The notes under the pieces: model-generated | The model's database searches: none | Told to the model about the DNA's origin: nothing | What the model saw: the letters and a program-made list of their open reading frames with translations, nothing else | From: Pelagibius sp028280305 | GTDB lineage: Bacteria; Pseudomonadota; Alphaproteobacteria; Kiloniellales; Kiloniellaceae | Length of the DNA: 64,000 nucleotides | Strand: one strand, 5' to 3' | Assembly: GCF_965233615.1 (NCBI RefSeq) | Contig: NZ_OZ247495.1 | Program-made: the position numbers and the translations under genes | Shown: positions 8,436-17,024 of the stretch, in pieces | How the letters are laid out: each line of letters begins with the position of its first letter | Position numbering within the stretch: the first letter of the stretch is position 1

Positions 8436-8813
8436 GGTTGCCGGGCGCTCGCCGCAGATCCTCTTGCGAACCTTTCAGACGCCTCATATCTTCCGATTTG
8501 GCCTGATTTCACCCGATTTTGAGCGATATTATCGGATTTGGTTGCGGGGGCAGGATTTGAGGCTGCACAGTTTCCGTTCACTTCGGCTCACTGCAACCTT
8601 TGTCGGGCTTACGCGGCGCCACTGCCGCCACGGTCCCTCCTCAGCCTTCAAGTTATGAGATGGCACAGAACCACAGGGGGACACAGGTTGACAGCCGACC
8701 ACCTCAAACTGACAGATTTACTGGCACATTTATCGGGGTGCGCAGCGGAGCGATCCGATATGAGATGGTTTGTTCATCCGTAAAATCTTCGGCCCGCAAC
8801 CAACGATATCAGC
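8436..8813. repeat. Interspersed repeat, copy A (interrupted)
   Basis: The first of three diverged copies (others at 19783-20025 and 32493-32735). The left block (GGTTGC onward, through CGATATTATCGG) and the right block (CACCTCAAA to CCCGCAACC, 8698-8802) match the other copies, but about 148 bp intervene here. This insertion begins right after TGGTTGCGGGGGCAGGATTTGA-like sequence, which resembles the 3' end of the tRNA-fMet at 45711. In the frame shared by the copies the right block reads HLKLT to MRWFVHP then a stop, while the left block carries a TGA. It fills most of the 8378-8920 gap; I see no intact gene there. Confidence 0.7.
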
Positions 8814-8920
8814 AGTGTCTGTTCGGGGCAGCTGCGTAAACGACAGAGCACTTCCAAAAGCTTTCTTGTATGGCTGAGACCAGCTAAACGAGACGACCAA
8901 ACTCAAAATCCCAGATACTG

Positions 8921-10318
8921 TCATGCTAGACCCAGGGTAGCTGCAATCCGGCGAACTGATGCAATGGCTTGGGCACGTTTTTCTGACGGTTCGGCAGTTA
9001 GTAGCGCTCCTGAGCGGAGGATGGGCCGCCCCCCAACGAACAGATCCTTTACGGCCTCCGATCCTCCGATGACCATTGTTTCCAGGAACAGGTCGAGGCC
9101 GAGTTCCGCGGAAACCGACGAGAAGCGAACAGCAAAATCAGCGCGTTTGCCGACTTCAAGGCTGCCGAGTTCGCTCAGCGCCCCCATGGCCGCAGCAGCA
9201 TGCCGCGTACGCATGAGAAAGACCTGCTCCGCGGTGACGGAATCCCCTGCCGCCTGTCCACATGACCAAGCCAGCTTACCGAGATCACCGAAATCAAAAG
9301 CCCTCGGGATGTCGGTTGCGAGCGCAACCGGGATACCACCCCGCTCCGCCGTGGCCATGCGGCCGCGTGCGCACCCCGAGCCGATCATCGCAAGCTGGCC
9401 GTAGGGACACCAGATCACCTTGGCGCCGCTTTCCTTAAGGATCGCGATATCTGTATTGCGCAGCAGATTCATGTGGACCAGAGCGACACGCCGAGACAGC
9501 AATCCATTCTCCGCCAGCTTCTGCAGGACAGGGCTGCCATAACTCTCTGAAAGGGTTTGAATCGTGTGCGGGGCGTAGCCAAGGTGCTTGTGAAAAGCCG
9601 TACCGTTGGTATCGGCGATGCGCAGAGCTTCGGCGTGCAACTCTAGGCTATCGGTTCCCTCGCCATAGATGCCGATGAAACCGCGCACCAGTGCGTCCGG
9701 GTTGGCATTGCGATAAAGCTGCCCACCGATCCGGGCGGCGGCTTCCTCAAAGGTCTTCGGCCAAAGCGCCCCGAACGATCCGCCGAAAAATGAAGGGAAC
9801 CGCTCGGCAAGGAAGTCGGCACGATCACCTACGTAGGGATCGGTCAGCCAGGCGCGTAGCCTCACTTCCTCGACCGCCGCCGCCACCGCATCCGCATCTA
9901 GCACCGTTCCGGGATCGACAAATCCCGTATAGCCCGCCCGAGCCATATCGACCGCGGCCAAGGCAGCGCTGGCATTCTCGTCTTCAGGGCGCAGACAGGT
10001 TTTCCAGTGGCCCATCGCCGCCGCGCGACCGGCGGCGCTAGCGCGGGCCATCGCGGGTAGCACGGTCCGAGCGGTATACTGCGAAATGTGGATATGGGCA
10101 TCGATAAACCCGGGATGCACCACGCCACCATCCGCATCGATCACCTTTGCAGCAGCGTAGCGGGACGTGACCGCAGCGCTGCTCCCCACGGCGACGAAGC
10201 GGCCATCTGCAACGGCAAGGGCACCGTCAGCCACCACGCTGTTATCTGTATCGGCGGTCAGAAGTCGTGCATGCTTGACGATCCAGTCACAATGACGTGG
10301 AGGCTGACCGCCAGCCAT
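8921..10318 (-). CDS. Amidohydrolase-family deaminase/hydrolase
   Basis: A 465-residue metal-dependent hydrolase of the amidohydrolase superfamily (TrzA/AtzA/guanine deaminase branch). Visible are HPGFIDAHIHISQ (metal-binding HxH, about residue 68), an alternative His in HKHLGYAPH, LVHMNLL with a metal His, and VALATDIPRAF with the catalytic Asp. The C-terminal strand GKRADFAV is typical of this branch. Family members hydrolyse cyclic or aromatic amines and amides. The gene lies 6 nt downstream of the M81-aminotransferase fusion gene and in the same orientation as the SDR and TctCBA genes, so it probably acts in the same degradation route. Confidence 0.85.
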   Translation of the reverse strand: MAGGQPPRHCDWIVKHARLLTADTDNSVVADGALAVADGRFVAVGSSAAVTSRYAAAKVIDADGGVVHPGFIDAHIHISQYTARTVLPAMARASAAGRAAAMGHWKTCLRPEDENASAALAAVDMARAGYTGFVDPGTVLDADAVAAAVEEVRLRAWLTDPYVGDRADFLAERFPSFFGGSFGALWPKTFEEAAARIGGQLYRNANPDALVRGFIGIYGEGTDSLELHAEALRIADTNGTAFHKHLGYAPHTIQTLSESYGSPVLQKLAENGLLSRRVALVHMNLLRNTDIAILKESGAKVIWCPYGQLAMIGSGCARGRMATAERGGIPVALATDIPRAFDFGDLGKLAWSCGQAAGDSVTAEQVFLMRTRHAAAAMGALSELGSLEVGKRADFAVRFSSVSAELGLDLFLETMVIGGSEAVKDLFVGGRPILRSGALLTAEPSEKRAQAIASVRRIAATLGLA

Positions 10319-10324
10319 TATTGG

Positions 10325-13186
10325 CTATGCTGCCGCATCGCCGAGGCCGGCAATAGCATCCGCATGAGTTTCAAGAAACCGCTCGAAGGCAGCTATAATT
10401 GCATCGGCTTCTGATTCGCCCATCGGCGTCGAAAGGCAGGCGGCGGCACCTTTCGGAAGCAGAATGTCCTGCTCGAGAAAGCTGTCACTGAGCTGTGCCA
10501 TGACCTGCGCCGCGACCACCGGTGCAAAGGCCTGGCGAAAATCGCAAGGCGGCGTTGCGGCGGGATGGATGCGGAACAGCGATCCAATGCCGGTTACGCA
10601 GAACGGCGCTCCTTTCCTTGCGGCAGCTGCGCCGATCTCCTCGCGCACCCGTTCACCGAGCTGCTCTAGTCGGTCGAATACCGCATGATCCAAAGCGGCC
10701 ATCGATGCGGCCCCCGCGACCATGGAAAGCGGGTTTGCCGAAAAGGTGCCGCCCTGCGGGACGGCCGGCCGCCCCCCGCTGGCATCGAAGACCTGCATCA
10801 CCTCCGCCCGTCCGCCCACGGCCCCGATCGGCATGCCGCCGCCGATGATCTTGCCCAGCGCAAAGAGGTCTGCAGTAATGCCGTGGCGGTGGGCGGCGCC
10901 CTCGTAGGACTGGCGGAAGTTCAGCACTTCGTCGGAAACGATGAGGACACCGTGCTGGCGGCAAGTCCGGGTCAAGACCTCAACGAAATCCGGTGTCGGC
11001 GGGATCAGTCCCGCGCGGCTTGGCATCGGATCGATCACCAGGCAGGCCAGGGACGCGGCGTTTTCGGCAATCAGCCTTTCCGCGCCTGCCGCGTCGTTGA
11101 AACGCAACACCACCACCTCGTCGAGCACCGATTGCGGAACGCCCCGATAAAAGCCAACTGCCGTCGGCGACTCAGGCATGCCCCAGACGTCCGGGTGGGT
11201 GTACTGACTCACTTCGACCCAGTCGTAGCCGCCATGATAGGCACCCTCGATCTTGGCAATCTTCGGCCGCCCCGTCAGGGCGCGTGCCGCCTTGACAGCA
11301 AACATCACTGCCTCAGTGCCGGTATTTACGAAGCGGATATGTTCGATCCGCGGCACGCGCTCGCAGAGTATCGCAGCCAGCGCAATCTCGCTCTCGGTCG
11401 GATTGGCAAAGCAGGTCCCATCGTGCAACTGACGCTGCATCGCCTCCATGACTGGCGGAAAGGCATGGCCATGGATCAGCGTTGTGAAGTTGTTGTTGAG
11501 ATCCAGAAAGCGCCTTCCGTCCAAATCCGTCAGATAGGCTCCCTCCCCGCGTTGCATGTAGCGTGGGTAAGGCGACCGCTCGATTGTCGCCCGGCTGGTA
11601 CCGTCCGGGAAGACCGCCTTCGCTGCAGCGAAGGCAGCCCGTGATCTTGTGTCCTTCTCTGCGCTGACGTCTCGGAACATGCTGTCTCGCTTGCAAGAGC
11701 TCGGTGAAAACAGGCGCGGCGCAAGTTCGGCAACCACACCCAACTCTTCCGGATAAACCGGGCGCCGGTGAGCGTAGGCGAAGCGCCCCGGTGCGTAGTT
11801 CGTCAGCCCCGGCGTATCCGCAACAACGCATGGGCCGACGTCCTGAAATGACAGGCGGAAATGGAAGCCTGATTTGACTAAGACCACGTCGTAGTCTTCA
11901 AACCTCAGTCCGAGATGCAGGAATGCATTGGTGTCCTGGGTCATACCGGGCCGGGAGGTTGCCAGAATCGTGAGCGGGCCGGCGGTCAGAACAGCACTCG
12001 GTCCCATCTCCGCCGTCTCCCCGGCGAAGAAGGGGCCCTTCTGAACGAAGCGCCCGTCGCCGAGTTGTGCGACAGTCCAGCGCCGCGTCAGGGCTTGCGC
12101 TGACGCCGAATAGAGAGCCCCGACGTCGCCTACGAAAGTGTTGCCAACGCCGAGAGCGCGGGCCCGGCCTACCGCCTTCGGATCGGTGACGGGCGCAAGA
12201 ACACGCAGCTCCGGCCATTGTGTGGCCAAGGTTGCAATTGCCACAGGATCGTCGCCCGGCGCCCCGGCAAGTACGCGATCGCCCTGATCGCCCACGATCA
12301 GTGGCCTGCGCGGTCGCGGATTTACCAGATGGTCCGCAACAACCTCCACCAGCGCCGGTCGATCGGAGGCAAAGGCTTCGCGCCGCTCCCAAAACGCCTT
12401 TGCAACCTGGTGCGCGGCCTCCGAAGCGGCAGCGGCGTCCCCGTTGGCGATCGCAGTCACGCATTGGCCTGCGCCCTGGGCATCAAGGTAGGCCGTTGTA
12501 TTGTAGATTGAGATATCCAGAAGGCCGTACCGCTTCGCAAGCGATCGTCTCAGATCATGCAGCTCCCTCAACGGCCCCGATCCGGTATCCATCTGTGCGC
12601 CGATCACCAGCGGCAGCCAGACAGCCGCCGTCACCGGGCGGATGCGATCCTGCAGCATTGCCAGAAGCAGATCCGCCGCATTCGCGCCGGCAACTGGAAA
12701 ATCAAGATGCGGGTTCTCCTTGCAGGCAAGACAGATGTCGGCCTGCTCCAGCATCAGCGGGGTGAGATGGGCATGCAGGTCGAGAGCCACGGCGATCGGC
12801 ACCCGAGCGCCGAGAGCACGGCGCAGGGCTGAGAGCAGGTCGCCTTCCGGGTCGGCCAGGCTCTCGGTCAGCATGGCGCCATGGAGGCTGAGGAAGACCG
12901 CGTCCGCCTCTGCCTCGCTCGCCATGGCGAGGATCCTCTCCTTCTGCGCGTCATACACTTCGTCACGCACGGCACCGCCTGGCGGAGCCACAGCCGACAA
13001 GCCTGGAACGACGGCCGCACCGGCAGCCTCCAGCCGCCGCACTGCGCCGCCAAGAATCGAGCTTGATTCTCTGACCTTCTGGATCAATGCGTTTCCTGAG
13101 ACCGTGGCGAAGGCCTCGCGATCTGTTTTCAGAGCGCTGAAACTGTGGCCTTCGTGAAACAACTCAGCAGCGAAAATCCGGGTCAT
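10325..13186 (-). CDS. Fusion protein: M81 (MlrC-like) metallopeptidase domain + class III aminotransferase
   Basis: One uninterrupted 953-codon frame. Residues 1 to about 495 form an M81/MlrC-type protein (MTRIFAAELFHEGHSFS start, LSLHGAM near 99, ALDLHAHLTP near 133, VDIG-type C-terminal half ending RPVYPEELGVV); such proteins normally stand alone at about 490-510 residues. Residues 503-953 form a complete glutamate-1-semialdehyde aminomutase-like PLP enzyme with NTGTEAV (621-627), GAYHGGYDW near 648, IVSDEV (Asp752) and the cofactor lysine in LFALGKIIGGGMP (Lys779). Met503 (codon at 11680) could be an internal start. It overlaps the SDR gene by ATGA. A real bifunctional enzyme or a recent loss of a stop codon are both possible. 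Substrate unknown. Confidence 0.85.
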   Translation of the reverse strand: MTRIFAAELFHEGHSFSALKTDREAFATVSGNALIQKVRESSSILGGAVRRLEAAGAAVVPGLSAVAPPGGAVRDEVYDAQKERILAMASEAEADAVFLSLHGAMLTESLADPEGDLLSALRRALGARVPIAVALDLHAHLTPLMLEQADICLACKENPHLDFPVAGANAADLLLAMLQDRIRPVTAAVWLPLVIGAQMDTGSGPLRELHDLRRSLAKRYGLLDISIYNTTAYLDAQGAGQCVTAIANGDAAAASEAAHQVAKAFWERREAFASDRPALVEVVADHLVNPRPRRPLIVGDQGDRVLAGAPGDDPVAIATLATQWPELRVLAPVTDPKAVGRARALGVGNTFVGDVGALYSASAQALTRRWTVAQLGDGRFVQKGPFFAGETAEMGPSAVLTAGPLTILATSRPGMTQDTNAFLHLGLRFEDYDVVLVKSGFHFRLSFQDVGPCVVADTPGLTNYAPGRFAYAHRRPVYPEELGVVAELAPRLFSPSSCKRDSMFRDVSAEKDTRSRAAFAAAKAVFPDGTSRATIERSPYPRYMQRGEGAYLTDLDGRRFLDLNNNFTTLIHGHAFPPVMEAMQRQLHDGTCFANPTESEIALAAILCERVPRIEHIRFVNTGTEAVMFAVKAARALTGRPKIAKIEGAYHGGYDWVEVSQYTHPDVWGMPESPTAVGFYRGVPQSVLDEVVVLRFNDAAGAERLIAENAASLACLVIDPMPSRAGLIPPTPDFVEVLTRTCRQHGVLIVSDEVLNFRQSYEGAAHRHGITADLFALGKIIGGGMPIGAVGGRAEVMQVFDASGGRPAVPQGGTFSANPLSMVAGAASMAALDHAVFDRLEQLGERVREEIGAAAARKGAPFCVTGIGSLFRIHPAATPPCDFRQAFAPVVAAQVMAQLSDSFLEQDILLPKGAAACLSTPMGESEADAIIAAFERFLETHADAIAGLGDAAA

Positions 13187-13950
13187 GGTGCGACAAACTC
13201 CGCGCCTGTGACGTCGATCGTCGCGCCGTTTATGTAGGCGGCTTCCGGCGAACAGAGGAACGCAATCAGGCCGGTCAGATCCTCCGGCAAACCAACCCTG
13301 CCCGCGGGAATGTGCTTTGCCGCCTCCTGGTTTTGCGGAGAATCGATATCGCCTGTCATCGCTGTCGCGACGTTACCGGGGGACACCGTATTGGCCGTGA
13401 TGCCATCGGCGGCGTACTCCGTCGCCAGAGCACGCGTCAGGCCCGCAAGGCCTGCCTTCGAGGCGACGTAAGAGGCCCCGGCAAAACGTGGTGCGGCACG
13501 GGCGGCAATGGAGCCGATCATGACAATCCGTCCGTACTTGCGCGCCATCATGCCGGGCAGTGCAGATTGACAGCAATGAAGCGCACCCGTGAGGTTGACG
13601 GAGAGGACGTCGAGCCACTCGTCTTGCGCAACACTATGCACAGGAACGCGCCGACCGTCCGTCTTCGGGGAAATCGCGGTTGCATAGACCAGTGCTGAGA
13701 TGGCGCCAAAACGCTCCGCGGTGCTGTCAAAAAAAGCCGAGATCCGAGCCGGGTCGCACACATCAACCAGCCTGCCGTAGCTGTCGTCGGAAGCCTCCAG
13801 CGCCTCTTGCGTCTCGCGCAGATGTTCGAAGGAAACGCCGAAATAGGCGACCCGGAATCCCGCGCGATGAAGGCGCAGGACGGTCGCCCGCCCGATGCCG
13901 GAGGTCCCGCCGGCGACAACGGCAACCGATTGATCCTGCGATGGCTGCAT
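13183..13950 (-). CDS. Short-chain dehydrogenase/reductase
   Basis: A 255-residue classical SDR: cofactor-binding GGTSGIGRA (about residues 14-22), an Asp in VDVCDPAR, the NAG-equivalent VNLTG segment, catalytic serine in IGSIAAR, YVASK (Tyr-X3-Lys) and a C-terminal FLCSPEAAYINGATIDVTGA typical of FabG-like enzymes. It should reduce or oxidise a carbonyl/alcohol with NAD(P). It overlaps the downstream M81-aminotransferase gene by 4 nt and is separated from tctC by 66 nt, so it can be co-transcribed with either unit. Confidence 0.88.
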   Translation of the reverse strand: MQPSQDQSVAVVAGGTSGIGRATVLRLHRAGFRVAYFGVSFEHLRETQEALEASDDSYGRLVDVCDPARISAFFDSTAERFGAISALVYATAISPKTDGRRVPVHSVAQDEWLDVLSVNLTGALHCCQSALPGMMARKYGRIVMIGSIAARAAPRFAGASYVASKAGLAGLTRALATEYAADGITANTVSPGNVATAMTGDIDSPQNQEAAKHIPAGRVGLPEDLTGLIAFLCSPEAAYINGATIDVTGAEFVAP

Positions 13951-14016
13951 ACGGTCTGTGCCAATTAAGATACGCGGCGGCGCCGCAGTTTATACCCGCG
14001 CCGCCAGTCAGGGAGG

Positions 14017-14973
14017 CTACTGCTTAAGCCCAATCTTGACCAGATCGGTTGCCATGCGCTCATGTCCGTCTTCCAAGAGCGTACGGTAGGCGTCGCCTGA
14101 GAAGTATGCCGGCTCCATGCCAAGGCCACGCATCGTCTTTTGCACCTCGGCATCGTTGACGGCCGCGGCGAAGGCATTCTCCAGGATCTTCAGCCGGTCC
14201 GCCGGCACCCCCACCGGCGCAGCAAGACCGGCGTAACTTTCCACGAAAAGGTCAACACCGGCATCCTTCAGCGTCTTCACCTCCGGCATTTCAAACCACG
14301 GTACGGAGCTGACCGAGGCGAGCAGCCTGAGGTTCCCGGTCTTGACCTGAGGAACCACGTTTGTCGGCCCTTCCAGATTGAAGTCCACGACCCCGGAAAT
14401 GGTGGCGGTCACCGATTCCTGGCCGGACTTGTAGCTGACCGGCTTGAATTTTGCGCCGAGCGCCTCTTCTAGGTTTTTGATGAAGACCTTTGAGAGCGTG
14501 TCGGTCGCAGCGTAGGTGATCTCCTCGCCGGCCCGCGCGGCTGCCAGGAATTCCTCTATGTCCTGGTACTTCGACTCCTTGGCGACCGAAATACCGGAAC
14601 GGTAGCGCGCATAGCCCAGAATAAAATCGAAGCTATCCAGCGTGTAAGCGACCGGGGTTAGATGCGGAGAAACGGCCATCGGCGAGAAACTCGCCACGCC
14701 GATTGTATAGCCATCGGCCTTGGACGCTGAGATGTTAGTCGGCCCCACTGTGCCGCTGCCGCCGGTCTTGTTCACAACACGGATCGGCTGGCCAAGGGCC
14801 TGCTCTGCCGCCTTTGCGAGGACGCGGGCGGAAAGATCGGTCCCGCCGCCAGCACCGTAGTTCACAATCAGGGTGATTTCCTTTTCCGGGAAGCTGTCTG
14901 CGGCTGCGGGCGTCGAAGCAATGCCAATCACCGCTGCGCCAACGATCCCAAAAAGGGTCGAACGTCGTTTCAT
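14017..14973 (-). CDS. tctC: Tripartite tricarboxylate transporter substrate-binding protein
   Basis: A 318-residue Bug/TctC-family periplasmic receptor with an N-terminal signal peptide (MKRRSTLFGIVGAAVIGIA, cleavage after AAADS) and the family motif NYGAGGGTDLSAR near residue 40. The ATG at 14973 has GGGGAGG 5 nt upstream; another ATG directly precedes it. It is the receptor for the TctB-TctA membrane proteins encoded upstream on the same strand, but a 70-nt gap containing the ATCATATATGAT palindrome suggests its own promoter and control by the GntR regulator at 18788. Ligands of the family are mostly carboxylates. Confidence 0.9.
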   Translation of the reverse strand: MKRRSTLFGIVGAAVIGIASTPAAADSFPEKEITLIVNYGAGGGTDLSARVLAKAAEQALGQPIRVVNKTGGSGTVGPTNISASKADGYTIGVASFSPMAVSPHLTPVAYTLDSFDFILGYARYRSGISVAKESKYQDIEEFLAAARAGEEITYAATDTLSKVFIKNLEEALGAKFKPVSYKSGQESVTATISGVVDFNLEGPTNVVPQVKTGNLRLLASVSSVPWFEMPEVKTLKDAGVDLFVESYAGLAAPVGVPADRLKILENAFAAAVNDAEVQKTMRGLGMEPAYFSGDAYRTLLEDGHERMATDLVKIGLKQ

Positions 14974-15002
14974 CATAACCTCCCCGATTCTCAATATTAT
15001 AT

Positions 15003-15014
15003 ATCATATATGAT
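15003..15014. promoter_or_regulatory. Perfect 12-bp palindrome ATCATATATGAT upstream of tctC
   Basis: The identical palindrome recurs at 18736-18747 in front of the thiamine-diphosphate enzyme gene. Both are AT-rich islands in GC-rich surroundings and both lie just upstream of minus-strand genes in a cluster led by an FCD-type GntR gene. A GntR operator is the likely role. Confidence 0.6.
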
Positions 15015-15043
15015 AAGCATGCCGCCGTATTGCCGTCAACCGC

Positions 15044-15505
15044 TCAATCGAGAACCGTAGGCAGGCGCACCTCAAACAGGCTCTCCAGGATCAGGTAGAC
15101 GGCGATGGGCGTGACGACGGCCGTGACCCAAGCGGCGCGACCGCGCTCTCGCATGATCCAAGTGAAAGAGAGAATGTAGAAGCAGGCGCCAACCAGATAG
15201 CCCACAAGGTTCAGCAGGACGTAACCGATGGCGACCACCGCCACGATTGCGGCGCTGCGCAGCGCGGCTTGTCGAGAGATGACGACTAAACCCGGCTTTG
15301 CGCGCAGACGGGCCTCGATGATATGGAACACCGAAAGGCCAAACCAAGCCCATGCCAGTGTGTCAGGATAAATGCGGGCGCTGATGTCATCGGCTGCGCT
15401 GTCGGGGATCTGGACGTCAAAGATCAGGCCCAGGAGGACCAGCGGCATCGCACCCACAGCGAGCGCGACGATCGTCTCAAACCCTCTGTGCGAAATCGAA
15501 GCCAT
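15044..15505 (-). CDS. tctB: Tripartite tricarboxylate transporter small membrane subunit
   Basis: A 153-residue protein with four predicted transmembrane helices (AVGAMPLVLLGLIFDVQIP near the N-terminus, then WFGLSVFHII, AIVAVVAIGYVLLNLVGYLVG and VTAVVTPIAVYLILESLF), matching the poorly conserved TctB family. The ATG at 15505 has GGGAGAGG upstream and follows tctA by 16 nt; the frame is open further upstream only through tctA. It forms the membrane complex with TctA. Confidence 0.82.
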   Translation of the reverse strand: MASISHRGFETIVALAVGAMPLVLLGLIFDVQIPDSAADDISARIYPDTLAWAWFGLSVFHIIEARLRAKPGLVVISRQAALRSAAIVAVVAIGYVLLNLVGYLVGACFYILSFTWIMRERGRAAWVTAVVTPIAVYLILESLFEVRLPTVLD

Positions 15506-15521
15506 CGCCCGCCCTCTCCCC

Positions 15522-17024
15522 TCACCGCCGCTCTTGGCGGCGTACCGCGCGCCGCTGGTAGAGCACCCATCCGGCAGAGACGAGGGCGGCAATCCAGAAC
15601 GCATTGCCGAGGCTGCTTGAAAGGAAGATGCCGTAGTCGCCGCTGGAGAGTTGCAGAGATCGCCGGAAGTTGTCTTCCAGAAGCGGGCCAAGAATAAATC
15701 CGATCAGGAAGGTTGTGCGCGGGATGTCGACCTTGACCATGAGATAGCCGACGACACCAAAGAAGAAGGTGACTCCGACATCGAAAAGGCTCTGCTGGAA
15801 AGCATAGGTCCCGACGATGGCGAATACGAAAACGACCGGAAACAGCAACCCGGTGCGCAAACCGGCTAGACGCACAAACAGCCCGATTGCCATGAAACCG
15901 GCCAGCAGGAGAACGGCGTTGGCGACGATCAGGCCGACGTAGAGGCCATAAACGACGTCCGGCGACTCCTGAAAAATCAGCGGACCGGGGGTCAAGCCCT
16001 GAATGAGAAAAGCGCCGATCAGGATGGCGGCTTCGATGTCACCGGGAATGCCCAGCCCCAGAAGCGGGATGAGGTTGGCACCGCTCACCGCGTTGTTGCC
16101 GGATTCGGCGCCGGCGATAGCCTCCACCGAGCCTTTGCCGAACTTCTCGGGGCGCTTCGCAAGTCGCCAGGCTGCGTCGTAACCGAGAAAGGCACCGAGC
16201 GTCGGCCCGAGCCCCGGAATGACACCGATGATGGTACCGATGATCGACCCGCCGATCACCGGCCGCACCATGAGCCGCGCATCCGCGCCGGTAATCCGCG
16301 AGTCGTCACGGTTCCGCGGTGGCGGGATATGTGCCTTGGACGTCTCCCGCCGTGCCTCAATCTGACGCAGCAGTTCAGCGACCGTCATCAGCCCGATCAG
16401 CATCGCGATCAAAGAGATGCCGCCGTAGAGGTGGATTTCGCCAAAGGCAAGCCGCGGTATGCCTGTTGTCGGGTCGAGGCCGACCATGGCGAGCGAGAGA
16501 CCCGCGACCGCGGCGATCAACCCCTTTACCAGAGACCGGCCTGCGGCCGACCCAACCACGGTGAGGGCAAAGACAGTGAGCGCCGTGTATTCGACCGGGC
16601 CGAACTCCAAGGCCACCCGGGCAAGTTGGGCGGCACTGATGATCAGAACGATGTCGCTGAAGGTGTCGCCGGCAACGGAGGCGGTCAACGAGACCTTGAG
16701 GGCTTTCAGTCCTTTCCCCTCCTTGGCCAGCGCCTGACCATCCTCCACCGTGGCGGCGGCAGCGGAGGTTCCGGGCGCTCTCATCAGGATCGCCGAGATG
16801 GAACCGCCGAATATCCCGCCCTTGTAGGCACCGGTCATCATCAGCAGGGAAGCGACAGGGTCGAGAGTCAGCGTGAAGGGGATCATCAGTGCGATGGCCA
16901 TGGTCGCCGACAGGCCCGGGATCGCGCCAAGCACAACACCGCCGCAGACCCCGACCACCAGGAAGATCAGGTTCTCCGGTGCAAAGACGTGAGCAACGGC
17001 GACGAAAACCGCCTCCATGCTCAC
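15522..17024 (-). CDS. tctA: Tripartite tricarboxylate transporter large membrane subunit
   Basis: This 500-residue, about 12-helix membrane protein has the two TctA repeats with conserved glycine-rich motifs: GVCGGVVLGAIPGLSATMA (about residues 25-43) and IGVIPGLGPTLGAFLGYDA (about 265-283), plus GSISAILMRAPGTSAAA and NAVSGANLIPLLGLGIPGD. It is the cation-coupled channel for the TctC-captured substrate. Its ATG overlaps the stop of the thiamine-diphosphate enzyme gene by 4 nt, so enzyme and transporter are coupled. Confidence 0.92.
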   Translation of the reverse strand: MSMEAVFVAVAHVFAPENLIFLVVGVCGGVVLGAIPGLSATMAIALMIPFTLTLDPVASLLMMTGAYKGGIFGGSISAILMRAPGTSAAAATVEDGQALAKEGKGLKALKVSLTASVAGDTFSDIVLIISAAQLARVALEFGPVEYTALTVFALTVVGSAAGRSLVKGLIAAVAGLSLAMVGLDPTTGIPRLAFGEIHLYGGISLIAMLIGLMTVAELLRQIEARRETSKAHIPPPRNRDDSRITGADARLMVRPVIGGSIIGTIIGVIPGLGPTLGAFLGYDAAWRLAKRPEKFGKGSVEAIAGAESGNNAVSGANLIPLLGLGIPGDIEAAILIGAFLIQGLTPGPLIFQESPDVVYGLYVGLIVANAVLLLAGFMAIGLFVRLAGLRTGLLFPVVFVFAIVGTYAFQQSLFDVGVTFFFGVVGYLMVKVDIPRTTFLIGFILGPLLEDNFRRSLQLSSGDYGIFLSSSLGNAFWIAALVSAGWVLYQRRAVRRQERR

